A DNA stretch of 64,000 nt, from the NCBI RefSeq assembly GCF_000252125.1, contig NZ_AHKF01000005.1, positions 1-64,000 on the forward strand, given 5' to 3'. Within the stretch, counting starts at the first letter, position 1. Each line of letters starts with the position of its first letter. The notes beneath the pieces were generated by a model, which had not been told where the DNA came from, made no database searches, and saw only the letters and a program-made list of their open reading frames with translations. The translations under genes and the position numbers were made by a program. Below are positions 34,590 through 43,463 of this stretch, piece after piece. The stretch comes from Flavobacterium frigoris PS1. Lineage in GTDB: Bacteria; Bacteroidota; Bacteroidia; Flavobacteriales; Flavobacteriaceae.

Positions 34590-35585
34590 TTGAAAACAAG
34601 AGTTGCCATTAATGGCTTTGGAAGAATTGGACGCAATTTATTTCGTTTGCTTTTAAACCATCCCAGTATTGAAGTTGTTGCCATAAACGATATTGCCGAT
34701 ACTAAAACCATGGCACATCTGGTAAAATACGATAGTATTCACGGAGTTTTGCCTTACACGATAAGTTCCGATGAGAAAGGAATCTTGGTTGATGGAAAGC
34801 ACTTTTTGTTTTTTCACGAAAAAAACATTTCAAACTTAGACTGGAAAAGCACAAACATAGATTACGTTATTGAATCCACCGGAAAGTTTAAGACGTACGA
34901 AGAACTGAATGCACACATTGTTGCTGGTGCAAAAAAAGTAATTCTTTCAGCGCCTTCTGAGGTTGACACGATAAAAACCGTTGTACTAGGAGTAAACGAC
35001 TCTATTCTTGACGGAACGGAAACCATTATCTCGAATGCAAGCTGCACAACGAATAATGCCGCTCCTATGATGAAAGTGATAGACGAACTTTGTGGTATCG
35101 AACAAGCCTATATTACAACAATACATTCCTACACTACTGATCAAAGCCTACATGACCAACCGCACAAAGATTTACGTCGAGCACGCGGAGCAAGTCAGTC
35201 AATTGTACCTACAACAACTGGAGCTGCAAAAGCATTGTCAAAAATATTCCCTACATTAGAGGGCAAAATAGGAGGTTGCGGTATTCGTGTTCCGGTACCG
35301 GACGGTTCATTGACCGATATAACCTTCAATGTAAAACGTTCTGTTTCAATAGACGAAATAAACACAGCCTTCAAAACTGCCGCTGAAGGAAATCTAAAAG
35401 GAATCTTAGACTATACTGAAGACCCCATTGTTTCAGTTGACATTATTGGGAACAGGAATTCTTGTGTATTTGATGCGCAACTGACTTCGGTAATCGACAA
35501 AATGGTCAAAGTAGTAGGCTGGTATGATAATGAAATTGGATATTCTTCCCGAATAATTGATTTAATACTTTTGACAAAAAAATAA
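34590..35585 (+). CDS. Glyceraldehyde-3-phosphate dehydrogenase, type I
   Basis: This glycolytic/gluconeogenic enzyme of 331 residues oxidises glyceraldehyde-3-phosphate with NAD and phosphate. Visible: NAD site INGFGRIGRNLFRL (7-20), catalytic Cys in SNASCTTNNAAP (about C152), His in TTIHSYTTDQ near 179, the inorganic-phosphate loop RRARGASQSIVPTTTGAAKA near 202, and WYDNEIGYSSR at the C terminus. It starts with TTG at 34590, with no better upstream ATG. The hybrid kinase follows 23 bases later and may be co-transcribed. Confidence 0.96.
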   Translation: MKTRVAINGFGRIGRNLFRLLLNHPSIEVVAINDIADTKTMAHLVKYDSIHGVLPYTISSDEKGILVDGKHFLFFHEKNISNLDWKSTNIDYVIESTGKFKTYEELNAHIVAGAKKVILSAPSEVDTIKTVVLGVNDSILDGTETIISNASCTTNNAAPMMKVIDELCGIEQAYITTIHSYTTDQSLHDQPHKDLRRARGASQSIVPTTTGAAKALSKIFPTLEGKIGGCGIRVPVPDGSLTDITFNVKRSVSIDEINTAFKTAAEGNLKGILDYTEDPIVSVDIIGNRNSCVFDAQLTSVIDKMVKVVGWYDNEIGYSSRIIDLILLTKK

Positions 35586-35608
35586 AATGAACAATTAAAA
35601 AACTTCAA

Positions 35609-37804
35609 ATGAAATACCTCTTGGTTTTTATTATTTTTTTTAATTCACTGCTATATTCTCAAAAAAAAGAGAACATGGACAGCATTGCTTATTACACCAC
35701 GCTTGCCGATTCTAACATAAAAGAAAACGACTACAAAAACGCACTCCTATCTACTCAAAAAGCAATAAATTATTGCATCGAAAACAATCAGATTGAAAGT
35801 CAAGGAATTCAAACTTACAAACTAGGTAAAATCTATTTTGCCGTTAAAAAGTATGATGATGCGAAGGAAGCTTTTTCTGAAAGCATCGACCTACTCGAAA
35901 ACTTAAAAAACTCAGCCACCTATACCGATCTCTATTATTATTTAGGGCTAACCCATATTCGCAAAAAACAGTATGAGACCGCTGAGATCTATTTTGACAA
36001 AGCACAAGACAGCAACAGTGAGCTGCAAACTGCAGGTTTTAATGAATTAATAAATCTTCAAAAAGGAATTATTCACAAATCTAAAGGGCACTACGATTTA
36101 GCTTCTCAAATCTTTAATAGTATAATTGCCCTAGCCGATAGTCCTGATACCGTTGACACAAAAGCGGAAGCATTATATCAAATTGGTCTAATCGAAGAAA
36201 CAAACAAACGAAATAACTTAGCATTAAACTACTTCAACAAAGCTTTAGCTTTAAATGCTAAAAATGAAAACCTAGAACAAAAAGCTAATATCTTATTTGC
36301 ATTAAGTTCAGTTTACGAGAAGATGCTAGATAAGAATTCTGCTTATTCCTATTTAAAGCAGCACTTGAATTTAAAAGAACGTATTTCTATCTTAAATAAC
36401 GAAAAACTTGGAATCGACGACTACGAGTCTTTTAAGGAATCCCAACGTCTAAAAAAACTAGAACAGCTAAACAAACAAAATATAGAGAAAGCAAAAACTA
36501 ATAAATTCTCTAAACTCATTAATATCTTGGCCATTGCCTTAATTTCAATTTTATCACTACTGAGTTTATCTCTTTATAAAAACAATATTATTAGAAAAAA
36601 ATCTAATTTATTATTATGGGATAAAAACAACGAATTAATTATAGCTAAAGAAAAAGCAGAGAAAGCGTCAAAAGCAAGGTCTGAATTTCTATCTACTGTT
36701 AGTCATGAACTCCGTACGCCACTAAATGCCATAAACGGAATCACCCATTTGCTATTAGAGGAAAACCCTAAAAAATCCCAATTGCAATATTTATCTTCAT
36801 TAAAATTTTCAGGGAATTATTTAACGACTTTTATTAATGAAATTCTAGAAATTAACAAAATAGAATCTAATAAGACAGAGCTTGAAAACATCAATTTCAA
36901 TCTAAAGGAGCTACTAGAAGACATTCAAAATTCTTTAAAGGCAATTGCCCTAAAAAACAATGACGCTTTTACATTAGAGATTGATCCAAACATACCTGAG
37001 TATCTACTTGGGGATCCAACTAAACTATCTCAAATTTTCATGAATTTAATCAATAACGCATTAAAATTCACGAAAGACGGACATGTCAGCACTAGCGTTA
37101 AACTTCTATCATTGAAAGAAGGCAAAGCAACTTTATCCTTTGCTATAACAGATACAGGAATAGGTATTCCTGAAGACAAACTCGTAACCGTCTTTGAAAG
37201 TTTTTCCCAAGGCTCCGTAGAAATTAATCGAAAATACGGTGGAACAGGCTTGGGTTTAACAATAGTCAAGAAATTAATCGAACTATTAGGAGGTAAAATT
37301 AAGCTCGAAAGTATCGTTGACAAAGGTTCTAAATTTTCATTTGATTTAAAATTTGAGGTTGATGAGCTGCATCTAGTTACTAAAGAAAAAACAAAACCAT
37401 ACGATGAAGCAATCTTAATAGATAAAAAAATACTTGTTGTAGAAGACAATAAAATAAATCAAATGATCACCAAAAAGATGCTCGAGAATAAAGGAATTCT
37501 TTGTGAAATCATCGATAATGGAGAAGATGCAATTGCGGTTGCCAAATCTAATACTTACGATTTAATTCTGATGGATGTACATTTACCAGGAATAAATGGT
37601 ACCATAGCAACAGAGCAAATCAGAGAGTTCGACCCCACTACGCCTATAGTAGCCATAACGGCTATTTCACTAGATGAGAATAGAGAAATGTTATTGTCCT
37701 ATGGGATGAATGACGTAATTACAAAACCTTTCCCTCCCTTAGAATTTTATACTGTAATCGCTCGAAACATAAAAAAAGCTAATACTTTAAAATCAACTCT
37801 TTAA
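35609..37804 (+). CDS. Hybrid sensor histidine kinase/response regulator with TPR sensor domain
   Basis: A 731-residue protein. A signal-like N terminus leads to a periplasmic tetratricopeptide region (about 25-260, several TPRs), a transmembrane helix (about 302-323), a coiled linker, and a HisKA domain with the phospho-accepting His in STVSHELRTPLNAI (about H366). The HATPase_c domain has the N box IFMNLINNALKFT and the G boxes DTGIGIPE and GGTGLGLTIV, and the C-terminal receiver domain has Asp near 656 (LILMDVHLPG). The sensor ligand is unknown. Its 3' end overlaps the PNP gene on the opposite strand by 26 bases. Confidence 0.93.
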   Translation: MKYLLVFIIFFNSLLYSQKKENMDSIAYYTTLADSNIKENDYKNALLSTQKAINYCIENNQIESQGIQTYKLGKIYFAVKKYDDAKEAFSESIDLLENLKNSATYTDLYYYLGLTHIRKKQYETAEIYFDKAQDSNSELQTAGFNELINLQKGIIHKSKGHYDLASQIFNSIIALADSPDTVDTKAEALYQIGLIEETNKRNNLALNYFNKALALNAKNENLEQKANILFALSSVYEKMLDKNSAYSYLKQHLNLKERISILNNEKLGIDDYESFKESQRLKKLEQLNKQNIEKAKTNKFSKLINILAIALISILSLLSLSLYKNNIIRKKSNLLLWDKNNELIIAKEKAEKASKARSEFLSTVSHELRTPLNAINGITHLLLEENPKKSQLQYLSSLKFSGNYLTTFINEILEINKIESNKTELENINFNLKELLEDIQNSLKAIALKNNDAFTLEIDPNIPEYLLGDPTKLSQIFMNLINNALKFTKDGHVSTSVKLLSLKEGKATLSFAITDTGIGIPEDKLVTVFESFSQGSVEINRKYGGTGLGLTIVKKLIELLGGKIKLESIVDKGSKFSFDLKFEVDELHLVTKEKTKPYDEAILIDKKILVVEDNKINQMITKKMLENKGILCEIIDNGEDAIAVAKSNTYDLILMDVHLPGINGTIATEQIREFDPTTPIVAITAISLDENREMLLSYGMNDVITKPFPPLEFYTVIARNIKKANTLKSTL

Positions 37805-38591
37805 TTAGAGTTCTCACTTTGGGCTCTGCTTTTTGAGCAGCTTCCAACACTTCATTGTGAGAAATCGTTTCGATACTATCTTCATCTCCCATATCCGTAA
37901 TTACAGAAACCCCAAAAGTTTCCAGATCCATGTGGCGCGCCACAATAACTTCAGGAACAGTGCTCATTCCCACACAATCAGCGCCAAGAATTTTTACCAT
38001 TTTGTACTCTGCCAAAGTTTCAAAAGTAGGTCCTTGCAATCCTAAGTAAACCCCCTCTTTAATTTCAATATTGAGATTATCCGCCAGTTCTTTTACTTTT
38101 GCAATCATTTTTCTAGAATAAGGCTCACTCATATTTACAAAACGAGGTCCAAAACGTTCGTCATTTATTCCACGCAAAGGATGTTCTGGTGCAAAATTGA
38201 TGTGGTCTTTAATTATCATTATATCACCTACTCTATAATTGGGGTTCACACCACCTGAAGCATTAGATACAATCAATTTATTTATTCCTAAAAACTTCAT
38301 CACCCGAACTGGGAAAGTAACTTCCTTCATGGAGTAACCTTCATAATAATGAAACCTTCCTTGCATCGCAACTACCTTTTTATCTCCTATTGTCCCAAAA
38401 ACCAAAGCTCCTTTGTGTCCTTGAACCGTCGATACAGGGAAATTTTGAATTTCATTGTACGGTAGAACAAACTCAATATTCATTTCCTCTGTAAAACTTC
38501 CTAAACCAGATCCTAAAATCACACCATACTCTGGAGTGAAATCTATTTTCTCCTTAATGCAACTAACTGTTTGTTGTACTTTATCCCACAT
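37779..38591 (-). CDS. Purine nucleoside phosphorylase (PNP, type I)
   Basis: A 270-residue trimeric-type PNP that splits inosine or guanosine with phosphate for purine salvage. Motifs: GVILGSGLGSFTEE near 24, VQGHKGALVFG near 61, MQGRFHYYEGYSMKEVTFPV near 80, SNASGGVNPNYRVGD near 115, and GPTFETLAEYKMVKILGADCVGMSTVPE near 191. The start codon overlaps the lpxK end by 11 bases, so the two are coupled on minus. The stop lies within the end of the hybrid kinase gene on plus. Confidence 0.95.
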   Translation of the reverse strand: MWDKVQQTVSCIKEKIDFTPEYGVILGSGLGSFTEEMNIEFVLPYNEIQNFPVSTVQGHKGALVFGTIGDKKVVAMQGRFHYYEGYSMKEVTFPVRVMKFLGINKLIVSNASGGVNPNYRVGDIMIIKDHINFAPEHPLRGINDERFGPRFVNMSEPYSRKMIAKVKELADNLNIEIKEGVYLGLQGPTFETLAEYKMVKILGADCVGMSTVPEVIVARHMDLETFGVSVITDMGDEDSIETISHNEVLEAAQKAEPKVRTLIKELILKY

Positions 38592-39588
38592 AATTTAGTA
38601 TTGTTTTTTTAAATGCATTGTCAGCTACAAGAAACTTGCTTTTTATGGGTAAATAAAAGAGTTGTTCACTAGGAATACTATCTTTTAATCGCACATAATC
38701 TTTCTCTGTGGTGACAATAATTTTATTTATTGCTTTATTTTTAATGTCTAAAATATCTTTTTCAGTAAAATGATGGTGATCTGGAAAAGTTAGACATTCT
38801 TCATTGTTTCGCTTTAAAAAATTGAAAAACGGTTCCGGTTTTGCAATCCCTGCCAAAAGTATCTTATCCATATTGTGAGTTTCACTTACTTTTAGCGTTT
38901 GATTCTCAGAATAAATACAATCGTCATAAACGATTGTTGTAAAGTATAACTCTTGATTTTTAGCAATTTTTAAATTATTTCTAATTAGGTTTTGCTCTTT
39001 AATAGCTACTTCTGACGGACATTTTGTTACTATAATTACGTTAGCTCTTTTAGCACCGCTGCGGCATTCTCTCAAATTTCCTGTTGGAAGCATAAAATCA
39101 TCTGAATACAAATCACCATAAGAAGTAAGCAAGATATAAAACCCAGCCTTAACTTTTCGGTGTTGAAAGGCATCATCTAACAAAATAACCTCTGGCTTCA
39201 GATCTTGCGACAGTAATTGTTCAATTCCGTTTTTCCTATTAACATCAACCGCAACTTGAATATTATCAAACTTCTGATAAAACTGAAATGGCTCATCTCC
39301 CAAAATTTCAGCATTTGAGGTTGTATCAGCCAATATAAAACCTTCCGAATTCCTCTTATAACCTCTACTTAAAGTAGCTACTTTATAGGTATCAGAAAGC
39401 AATCGAATTAAATACTCTATTTGTGGCGTTTTCCCGGTACCTCCTACACTTAGATTCCCTACAGCAATAATTGGCAAATCGAAAGTATACGACTTCAAAA
39501 TCCCATTATCGAAAAGAAAATTCCGAATACTCGTAATTAAACCATATAAAACAGCAAAAGGAAAGAGTATTTTTCGAAGTAAAATCAT
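38581..39588 (-). CDS. lpxK: Tetraacyldisaccharide 4'-kinase
   Basis: The enzyme phosphorylates the 4' position of the lipid A disaccharide at the inner membrane. The 335-residue sequence has an N-terminal hydrophobic anchor, the P-loop GNLSVGGTGKTPQIEYL (about 43-59), the SRGYKRNSEGF block near 75, LLDDAFQHRKVKAG with catalytic Asp near 137, and TTEKDYVRL near the C terminus. Its presence fits an LPS-bearing Gram-negative cell. It is followed by PNP with an 11-base overlap. Confidence 0.96.
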   Translation of the reverse strand: MILLRKILFPFAVLYGLITSIRNFLFDNGILKSYTFDLPIIAVGNLSVGGTGKTPQIEYLIRLLSDTYKVATLSRGYKRNSEGFILADTTSNAEILGDEPFQFYQKFDNIQVAVDVNRKNGIEQLLSQDLKPEVILLDDAFQHRKVKAGFYILLTSYGDLYSDDFMLPTGNLRECRSGAKRANVIIVTKCPSEVAIKEQNLIRNNLKIAKNQELYFTTIVYDDCIYSENQTLKVSETHNMDKILLAGIAKPEPFFNFLKRNNEECLTFPDHHHFTEKDILDIKNKAINKIIVTTEKDYVRLKDSIPSEQLFYLPIKSKFLVADNAFKKTILNYVG

Positions 39589-39608
39589 AATACGAAAGTA
39601 TAATAAAT

Positions 39609-39616
39609 TATCTTTG
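39609..39616 (+). promoter_or_regulatory. -7 promoter box for the Nif3 gene
   Basis: TATCTTTG fits TAnnTTTG. It lies 86 bases upstream of the Nif3 start, with the inverted repeat in between. Confidence 0.5.
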
Positions 39617-39642
39617 AATTAAATATTTTGTCTCTTTTGTTT

Positions 39643-39680
39643 AAAGTTTAAAGTTCCCCAACTATCAAACTTTAAACTTT
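39643..39680. repeat. Intergenic inverted repeat upstream of Nif3
   Basis: AAAGTTTAAAGTT (39643-39655) is a perfect inverted repeat of AACTTTAAACTTT (39668-39680). It would lie in the 5' leader of the Nif3 transcript. It is similar in sequence to the one between lipA and gapdh. Confidence 0.65.
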
Positions 39681-39701
39681 TATCCTCTAAACTAAAAAAT
39701 C

Positions 39702-40796
39702 ATGAAAATAAAAGAAATCCTTTCCGTACTCGAAGAAATGGCTCCTCTCGCTTATGCTGAAGATTTTGACAATGTCGGTTTACTGGTTGGAAACCCCGAC
39801 ACAGAAGCTACAGGAGTTTTAGTTTGTCATGATGCCCTTGAGAATGTATTAGAAGAAGCTATTGCCAAAAAATGTAATTTGGTCGTTTGTTTTCACCCCA
39901 TTTTATTTTCTGGCATAAAAAAAATAACGGGCAAAAATTATGTGGAACGCTCCATAATAAAAGCAATTAAAAATGACATTGCCATATACGCAGTCCATAC
40001 TGCTTTAGACAATCACCAAGATGGTGTTAATAAAATATTTTGTGACGCCCTAGGTTTAAAAAACACCAAAGTTCTAATCCCAAAAGAAAACTTCATCCGA
40101 AAACTGGTTACCTATACTATTGCTGAAAATGCTGAAAAACTGAGAAATGCACTATTTGATGCCGGCGCAGGGAATATAGGTAATTATGAAGATTGCAGCT
40201 TTAGCTCTAAAGGGATTGGAACCTATATGGGTAATGAACACTCCAATCCGCAATTAGGAGAACGTTTTGAATTTGTACAAGGCGATGAAATTAAAATTGA
40301 AGTCACTTTTGAAAAGCATTTGGAAAACAAAATTCTGAAAGCACTCTTTAGTAATCATGCTTATGAGGAAGTTGCTCATGAAATTTACGAACTGCAAAAC
40401 AAACATCAAAATATAGGCCTAGGAATGATAGGAGAATTTCAAACTCCTATGGATGAAAAAGATTTTTTATTATTTGTCAAGGAAAAAATGATTTCTGAAG
40501 GCATCCGACATTCCTCTTTTTTAGGAAGACCAATAAAAAAAGTTGCAGTCTTAGGTGGATCTGGAAGTTACGCGATAAAAAATGCAATTTCGGCTGGAGC
40601 CGATGCTTTTTTGACTGCTGATTTAAAGTATCATCAGTTTTATGAAGCAGAAAACCGACTACTTTTAGCCGATATTGGACATTTTGAAAGCGAACGCTAT
40701 ACAAAAAATTATATTGTTGACTATCTTCGGAAAAAAATCCTTAATTTTGCAATCATTTTATCTGAAGAAAATACAAATCCAGTTAAGTACTTATAG
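39702..40796 (+). CDS. Nif3-like dinuclear metal-centre protein
   Basis: A 364-residue Nif3/DUF34 protein (YqfO-type with an inserted PII-like domain at about 130-245). The N-terminal half has EDFDNVGLLVGNPDTEATGV, VCFHPILFSGIKKITG and YAVHTALDNHQDGVN, supplying His and Asp metal ligands; the C-terminal half has ADAFLTADLKYHQFYEA and LLADIGHFESER. Homologues form hexamers with a di-metal site; one group acts as GTP cyclohydrolase 1 type 2, but the role is uncertain. The Cys-free zinc-ribbon protein follows by three bases, so the pair is an operon conserved in Bacteroidota. Confidence 0.94.
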   Translation: MKIKEILSVLEEMAPLAYAEDFDNVGLLVGNPDTEATGVLVCHDALENVLEEAIAKKCNLVVCFHPILFSGIKKITGKNYVERSIIKAIKNDIAIYAVHTALDNHQDGVNKIFCDALGLKNTKVLIPKENFIRKLVTYTIAENAEKLRNALFDAGAGNIGNYEDCSFSSKGIGTYMGNEHSNPQLGERFEFVQGDEIKIEVTFEKHLENKILKALFSNHAYEEVAHEIYELQNKHQNIGLGMIGEFQTPMDEKDFLLFVKEKMISEGIRHSSFLGRPIKKVAVLGGSGSYAIKNAISAGADAFLTADLKYHQFYEAENRLLLADIGHFESERYTKNYIVDYLRKKILNFAIILSEENTNPVKYL

Positions 40797-40799
40797 AAT

Positions 40800-41579
40800 A
40801 TGGCGAATACGAAAGAATTAAGTGTTGAGGACAAGTTAAGAGCAATTTACGACTTACAACTTATTGACTCTAGAATTGACGAAATCAGAAACGTAAGAGG
40901 TGAACTTCCTCTAGAAGTAGAAGATTTAGAAGATGAAGTTGCGGGTTTAAGCACACGTTCTGAAAAATTGAAAAGTGAACTTGAAGTTATCGAGGATCTT
41001 ATCAAATCAAAAAAGAGTGGAATTGACGAGCACAAAGAAGCTATCAAAAAATACACGAAGCAACAGGAAACTGTTCGTAACAATAGAGAATTCAACTCTT
41101 TAACAAAAGAAGTTGAGTTTCAAGAACTTGAAATCCAATTAGCTGAAAAGCAAATGAAGGAAATGAAAGCTTCTATTGAACACAAAAAAGATACAATCGC
41201 TCAATCTAAAGAAAGATTAGAAACTAAATCTAATCACTTGAAACATAAAAAGCTAGAATTGGACGCTATCATGGCCGAAACTGCTAAAGAAGAAGAGTTT
41301 TTAACAGAGAAATCTGGTGAATACCAAAACTTAATTGAAGAAAGATTATTAGCTGCTTACACAAGAATCAGAACAAGCGTTCGTAATGGTTTAGCAGTTG
41401 TTTCTATCGAAAGAGGTGCTTCTGCAGGATCATTCTTTACAATTCCTCCACAAACACAGGTGGAAATTGCTTCAAGAAAGAAAATCATCATTGATGAGCA
41501 TTCAGGAAGAATTCTAGTTGACAGCGTATTAGCTGAAGAAGAAAAAGAAAAAATGGAAAAGTTATTTTCTAAATTTTAA
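40800..41579 (+). CDS. Coiled-coil 'zinc ribbon' family protein (HP0958-like) lacking the zinc cysteines
   Basis: A 259-residue protein. Residues 8-185 form a long antiparallel coiled coil, rich in Glu/Lys heptads. The C-terminal region (about 196-245) aligns with the C4 zinc ribbon of HP0958/CT398 proteins (NGLAVV, RGA, IPPQ, ASRKKII, GRILV). Where the family carries C-G-G-C and C-E-H-C pairs, this protein has S208 and S211 (GASAGS) and D232 and S235 (IDEHSG). There is no cysteine in the whole protein. HP0958 is a flagellar chaperone in Helicobacter, but this gene follows Nif3 by three bases and flagella are unlikely here, so its role is open. Confidence 0.9.
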   Translation: MANTKELSVEDKLRAIYDLQLIDSRIDEIRNVRGELPLEVEDLEDEVAGLSTRSEKLKSELEVIEDLIKSKKSGIDEHKEAIKKYTKQQETVRNNREFNSLTKEVEFQELEIQLAEKQMKEMKASIEHKKDTIAQSKERLETKSNHLKHKKLELDAIMAETAKEEEFLTEKSGEYQNLIEERLLAAYTRIRTSVRNGLAVVSIERGASAGSFFTIPPQTQVEIASRKKIIIDEHSGRILVDSVLAEEEKEKMEKLFSKF

Positions 41580-41588
41580 TTATATCTA

Positions 41589-41617
41589 AGTCCCGATTCA
41601 CATCGGGACTTTTTTTT
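41589..41617 (+). terminator. Terminator after the zinc-ribbon-like gene
   Basis: AAGTCCCGAT pairs with ATCGGGACTT over a three-base loop and is followed by a long T run. Confidence 0.9.
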
Positions 41618-41659
41618 GTAAAATCAGCATGACCGATAAAAGTCAGTAAATATCAACAT

Positions 41660-42508
41660 GTGAAAAAACTACTCTATTTCTTTTATACCAAATCTGCTGG
41701 TTTATACATTAACATTTTGAGTTTTGTATTTCCTAAAAAAGCAACTCAAATTGCTTATTCTCTTTTTAGCGAGCCCAGAGATGGCCGATTATCAAAAAGT
41801 AGTCTTCCCAAGGTACTTCAAGAGACTTACAGTGAAACTTTACAACATAATGAACATCATTTTCAATCCTATACTTGGAAAGGAAATGACAATGTTATTC
41901 TATTAGTCCACGGTTGGGAAAGCAACGCAGCCCGCTGGGAAAGTATATTGCCTTATTTACAAAAATCAGGAAGCACGATTATTGCCATAGACGCACCTGC
42001 TCATGGTTTATCAAGTGGTAAAGAATTCAACATTCCTCAATATGCTGAATTCATACATGTTCTTTTCCAAAAATACAATCCTAAACATCTTATAGGTCAT
42101 TCTTTAGGTGCAAAAACATGTTTGTACTACCAATCCGTTTATCAAAATGATGATCTCGAAAAAATGGTAATATTAGGATCTCCAAGTGATTTTAATATCA
42201 TCCTGAACAACTATATCAACTTACTGAGTTTGAATTCCATAGTTACTCAAGGATTAGAAAAACATTATTTAAAAAACTTCAATCTTAAATTAGAGCACTT
42301 TTCAGGAAAACTATTTGCATCCAAAATTAAAACAAAAGGATTTATCGCTCATGACACTGACGATACCATCGTATTATTTGAAGAAGGAAAAAAGATTGCC
42401 AGTAGCTGGAAAAATTCCGTTTTCGTTGAAACAACTGGCTTAGGACATAGTTTACACGATGACGTACTTTACACAAAAATCGCTCGTTTTTTATTCGAAA
42501 CTGAATAA
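41660..42508 (+). CDS. Alpha/beta hydrolase
   Basis: A 282-residue alpha/beta-hydrolase. The oxyanion block VHGWESNAARWESILP is near 79, the nucleophile elbow LIGHSLGAKTCLYY with Ser near 149, an Asp in FIAHDTDDTIVLFEEG and the C-terminal His in TGLGHSLHDD. An N-terminal hydrophobic stretch may anchor it. The start is GTG at 41660, preceded by no better ATG in frame. Substrate unknown; it could be an esterase or lipase-like enzyme. It begins 43 bases after the preceding terminator. Confidence 0.9.
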   Translation: MKKLLYFFYTKSAGLYINILSFVFPKKATQIAYSLFSEPRDGRLSKSSLPKVLQETYSETLQHNEHHFQSYTWKGNDNVILLVHGWESNAARWESILPYLQKSGSTIIAIDAPAHGLSSGKEFNIPQYAEFIHVLFQKYNPKHLIGHSLGAKTCLYYQSVYQNDDLEKMVILGSPSDFNIILNNYINLLSLNSIVTQGLEKHYLKNFNLKLEHFSGKLFASKIKTKGFIAHDTDDTIVLFEEGKKIASSWKNSVFVETTGLGHSLHDDVLYTKIARFLFETE

Positions 42509-42597
42509 AAGAATTCATTTAATAGCTAAATTCCCCTCTTTTTCCACTGTTGCGCAAATAATCAAAGTAGCTTATTAACGGTTAGACAATTTAGTCT

Positions 42598-42605
42598 TAC
42601 TTTTG
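42598..42605 (+). promoter_or_regulatory. -7 promoter box abutting the rluF start
   Basis: TACTTTTG ends four bases before the rluF ATG at 42610. If transcription starts at the normal distance, the mRNA would have essentially no 5' leader. Confidence 0.6.
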
Positions 42606-42609
42606 CAGT

Positions 42610-43422
42610 ATGGAAGAAAATCTGAAACGTCTTAACAAATTCATAGGAGAAACTGGATATTGCTCACGTCGAGAAGCTGACAAAATCATTGAAGAAGGTC
42701 GCGTGACTATTAATGGTGTCGTTCCTGAACTAGGTACAAAAGTCTCAGCAAGCGACGAAGTACGTATTGACGGCAAGTTAATCCGTGAAAAGAACGAGAA
42801 ATCCGTTTACCTAGCTTTCTACAAACCTGTTGGAATTGAATGTACCACTAATTTAGATGTTCGCAACAACATAGTTGATTACATCAATTATCCTAAACGT
42901 ATTTTCCCAATTGGAAGACTAGACAAAGCAAGTGAAGGGTTGATTTTTATGACCAATGATGGCGATATCGTCAATAAAATACTTCGAGCAAGAAATAATC
43001 ACGAAAAGGAATATACCGTAACAGTTAACAAACCAATTACGGATCGCTTCATTGAAAGAATGGGAAATGGGATTCCTATTTTAGATACAGTAACCAGAAA
43101 ATGTAAAGTAGAACAAATCAGCAAATACATTTTCAAAATCATTTTAACGCAAGGCTTAAACCGCCAAATTCGTAGAATGTGTGAATATTTAGGTTATGAA
43201 GTAACAGCGCTAAAACGCATCCGTATTATCAATATTTCACTTGATATTCCCATGGGAAGGTACCGCGATTTGACTGATGCCGAAATAAAAGAACTAAGCG
43301 AACTTATTGAACCTTCAAGTAAAACGGAAGAAGCAAGTTTTCCAAAAGAGGAGGTTCCTAAAAGAAGAACCGAGTTCATCAAAAGGGATGATCCTAGATT
43401 TAAGAAAAGAGGAGATTATTAA
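42610..43422 (+). CDS. rluF: 23S rRNA pseudouridine synthase RluF
   Basis: A 270-residue RsuA/RluB-E/F family enzyme. An S4 RNA-binding domain ([20 protein letters not shown], residues 6-25, then [17 protein letters not shown]) precedes the catalytic domain with Asp in [17 protein letters not shown] (about 97-113) and the C-terminal block [20 protein letters not shown]. RluF makes pseudouridine 2604 of 23S rRNA. The C-terminal tail (about 235-270) is Lys/Glu-rich. The S4 domain starts at residue 6, so the ATG at 42610 is very likely correct even though it lies right at the promoter. Part of its 3' end is duplicated near 44690. Confidence 0.92.
   Translation: MEENLKRLNKFIGETGYCSRREADKIIEEGRVTINGVVPELGTKVSASDEVRIDGKLIREKNEKSVYLAFYKPVGIECTTNLDVRNNIVDYINYPKRIFPIGRLDKASEGLIFMTNDGDIVNKILRARNNHEKEYTVTVNKPITDRFIERMGNGIPILDTVTRKCKVEQISKYIFKIILTQGLNRQIRRMCEYLGYEVTALKRIRIINISLDIPMGRYRDLTDAEIKELSELIEPSSKTEEASFPKEEVPKRRTEFIKRDDPRFKKRGDY
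43370..43417 (+). repeat. rluF 3'-end repeat, copy A
   Basis: The last codons of rluF, encoding [16 protein letters not shown], are repeated on the other side of corA at 44690-44737. Over 47 aligned positions about 41 are identical, with five substitutions and one deletion. The two copies are in direct orientation. Confidence 0.75.
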
Positions 43423-43429
43423 AAAATAA

Positions 43430-43459
43430 CCCGTGCAAATATTTTTACACGGGCTTTTT
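43430..43459 (+). terminator. Terminator of rluF
   Basis: CCCGTG pairs with CACGGG around a 12-base loop, followed by a T run. It lies between convergent rluF and corA. Confidence 0.7.
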
Positions 43460-43463
43460 GTGA

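Noticed and set aside
33900..35600. Frameshift or truncation in gapdh or lipA
   Set aside because: Both are full length with all active-site residues.
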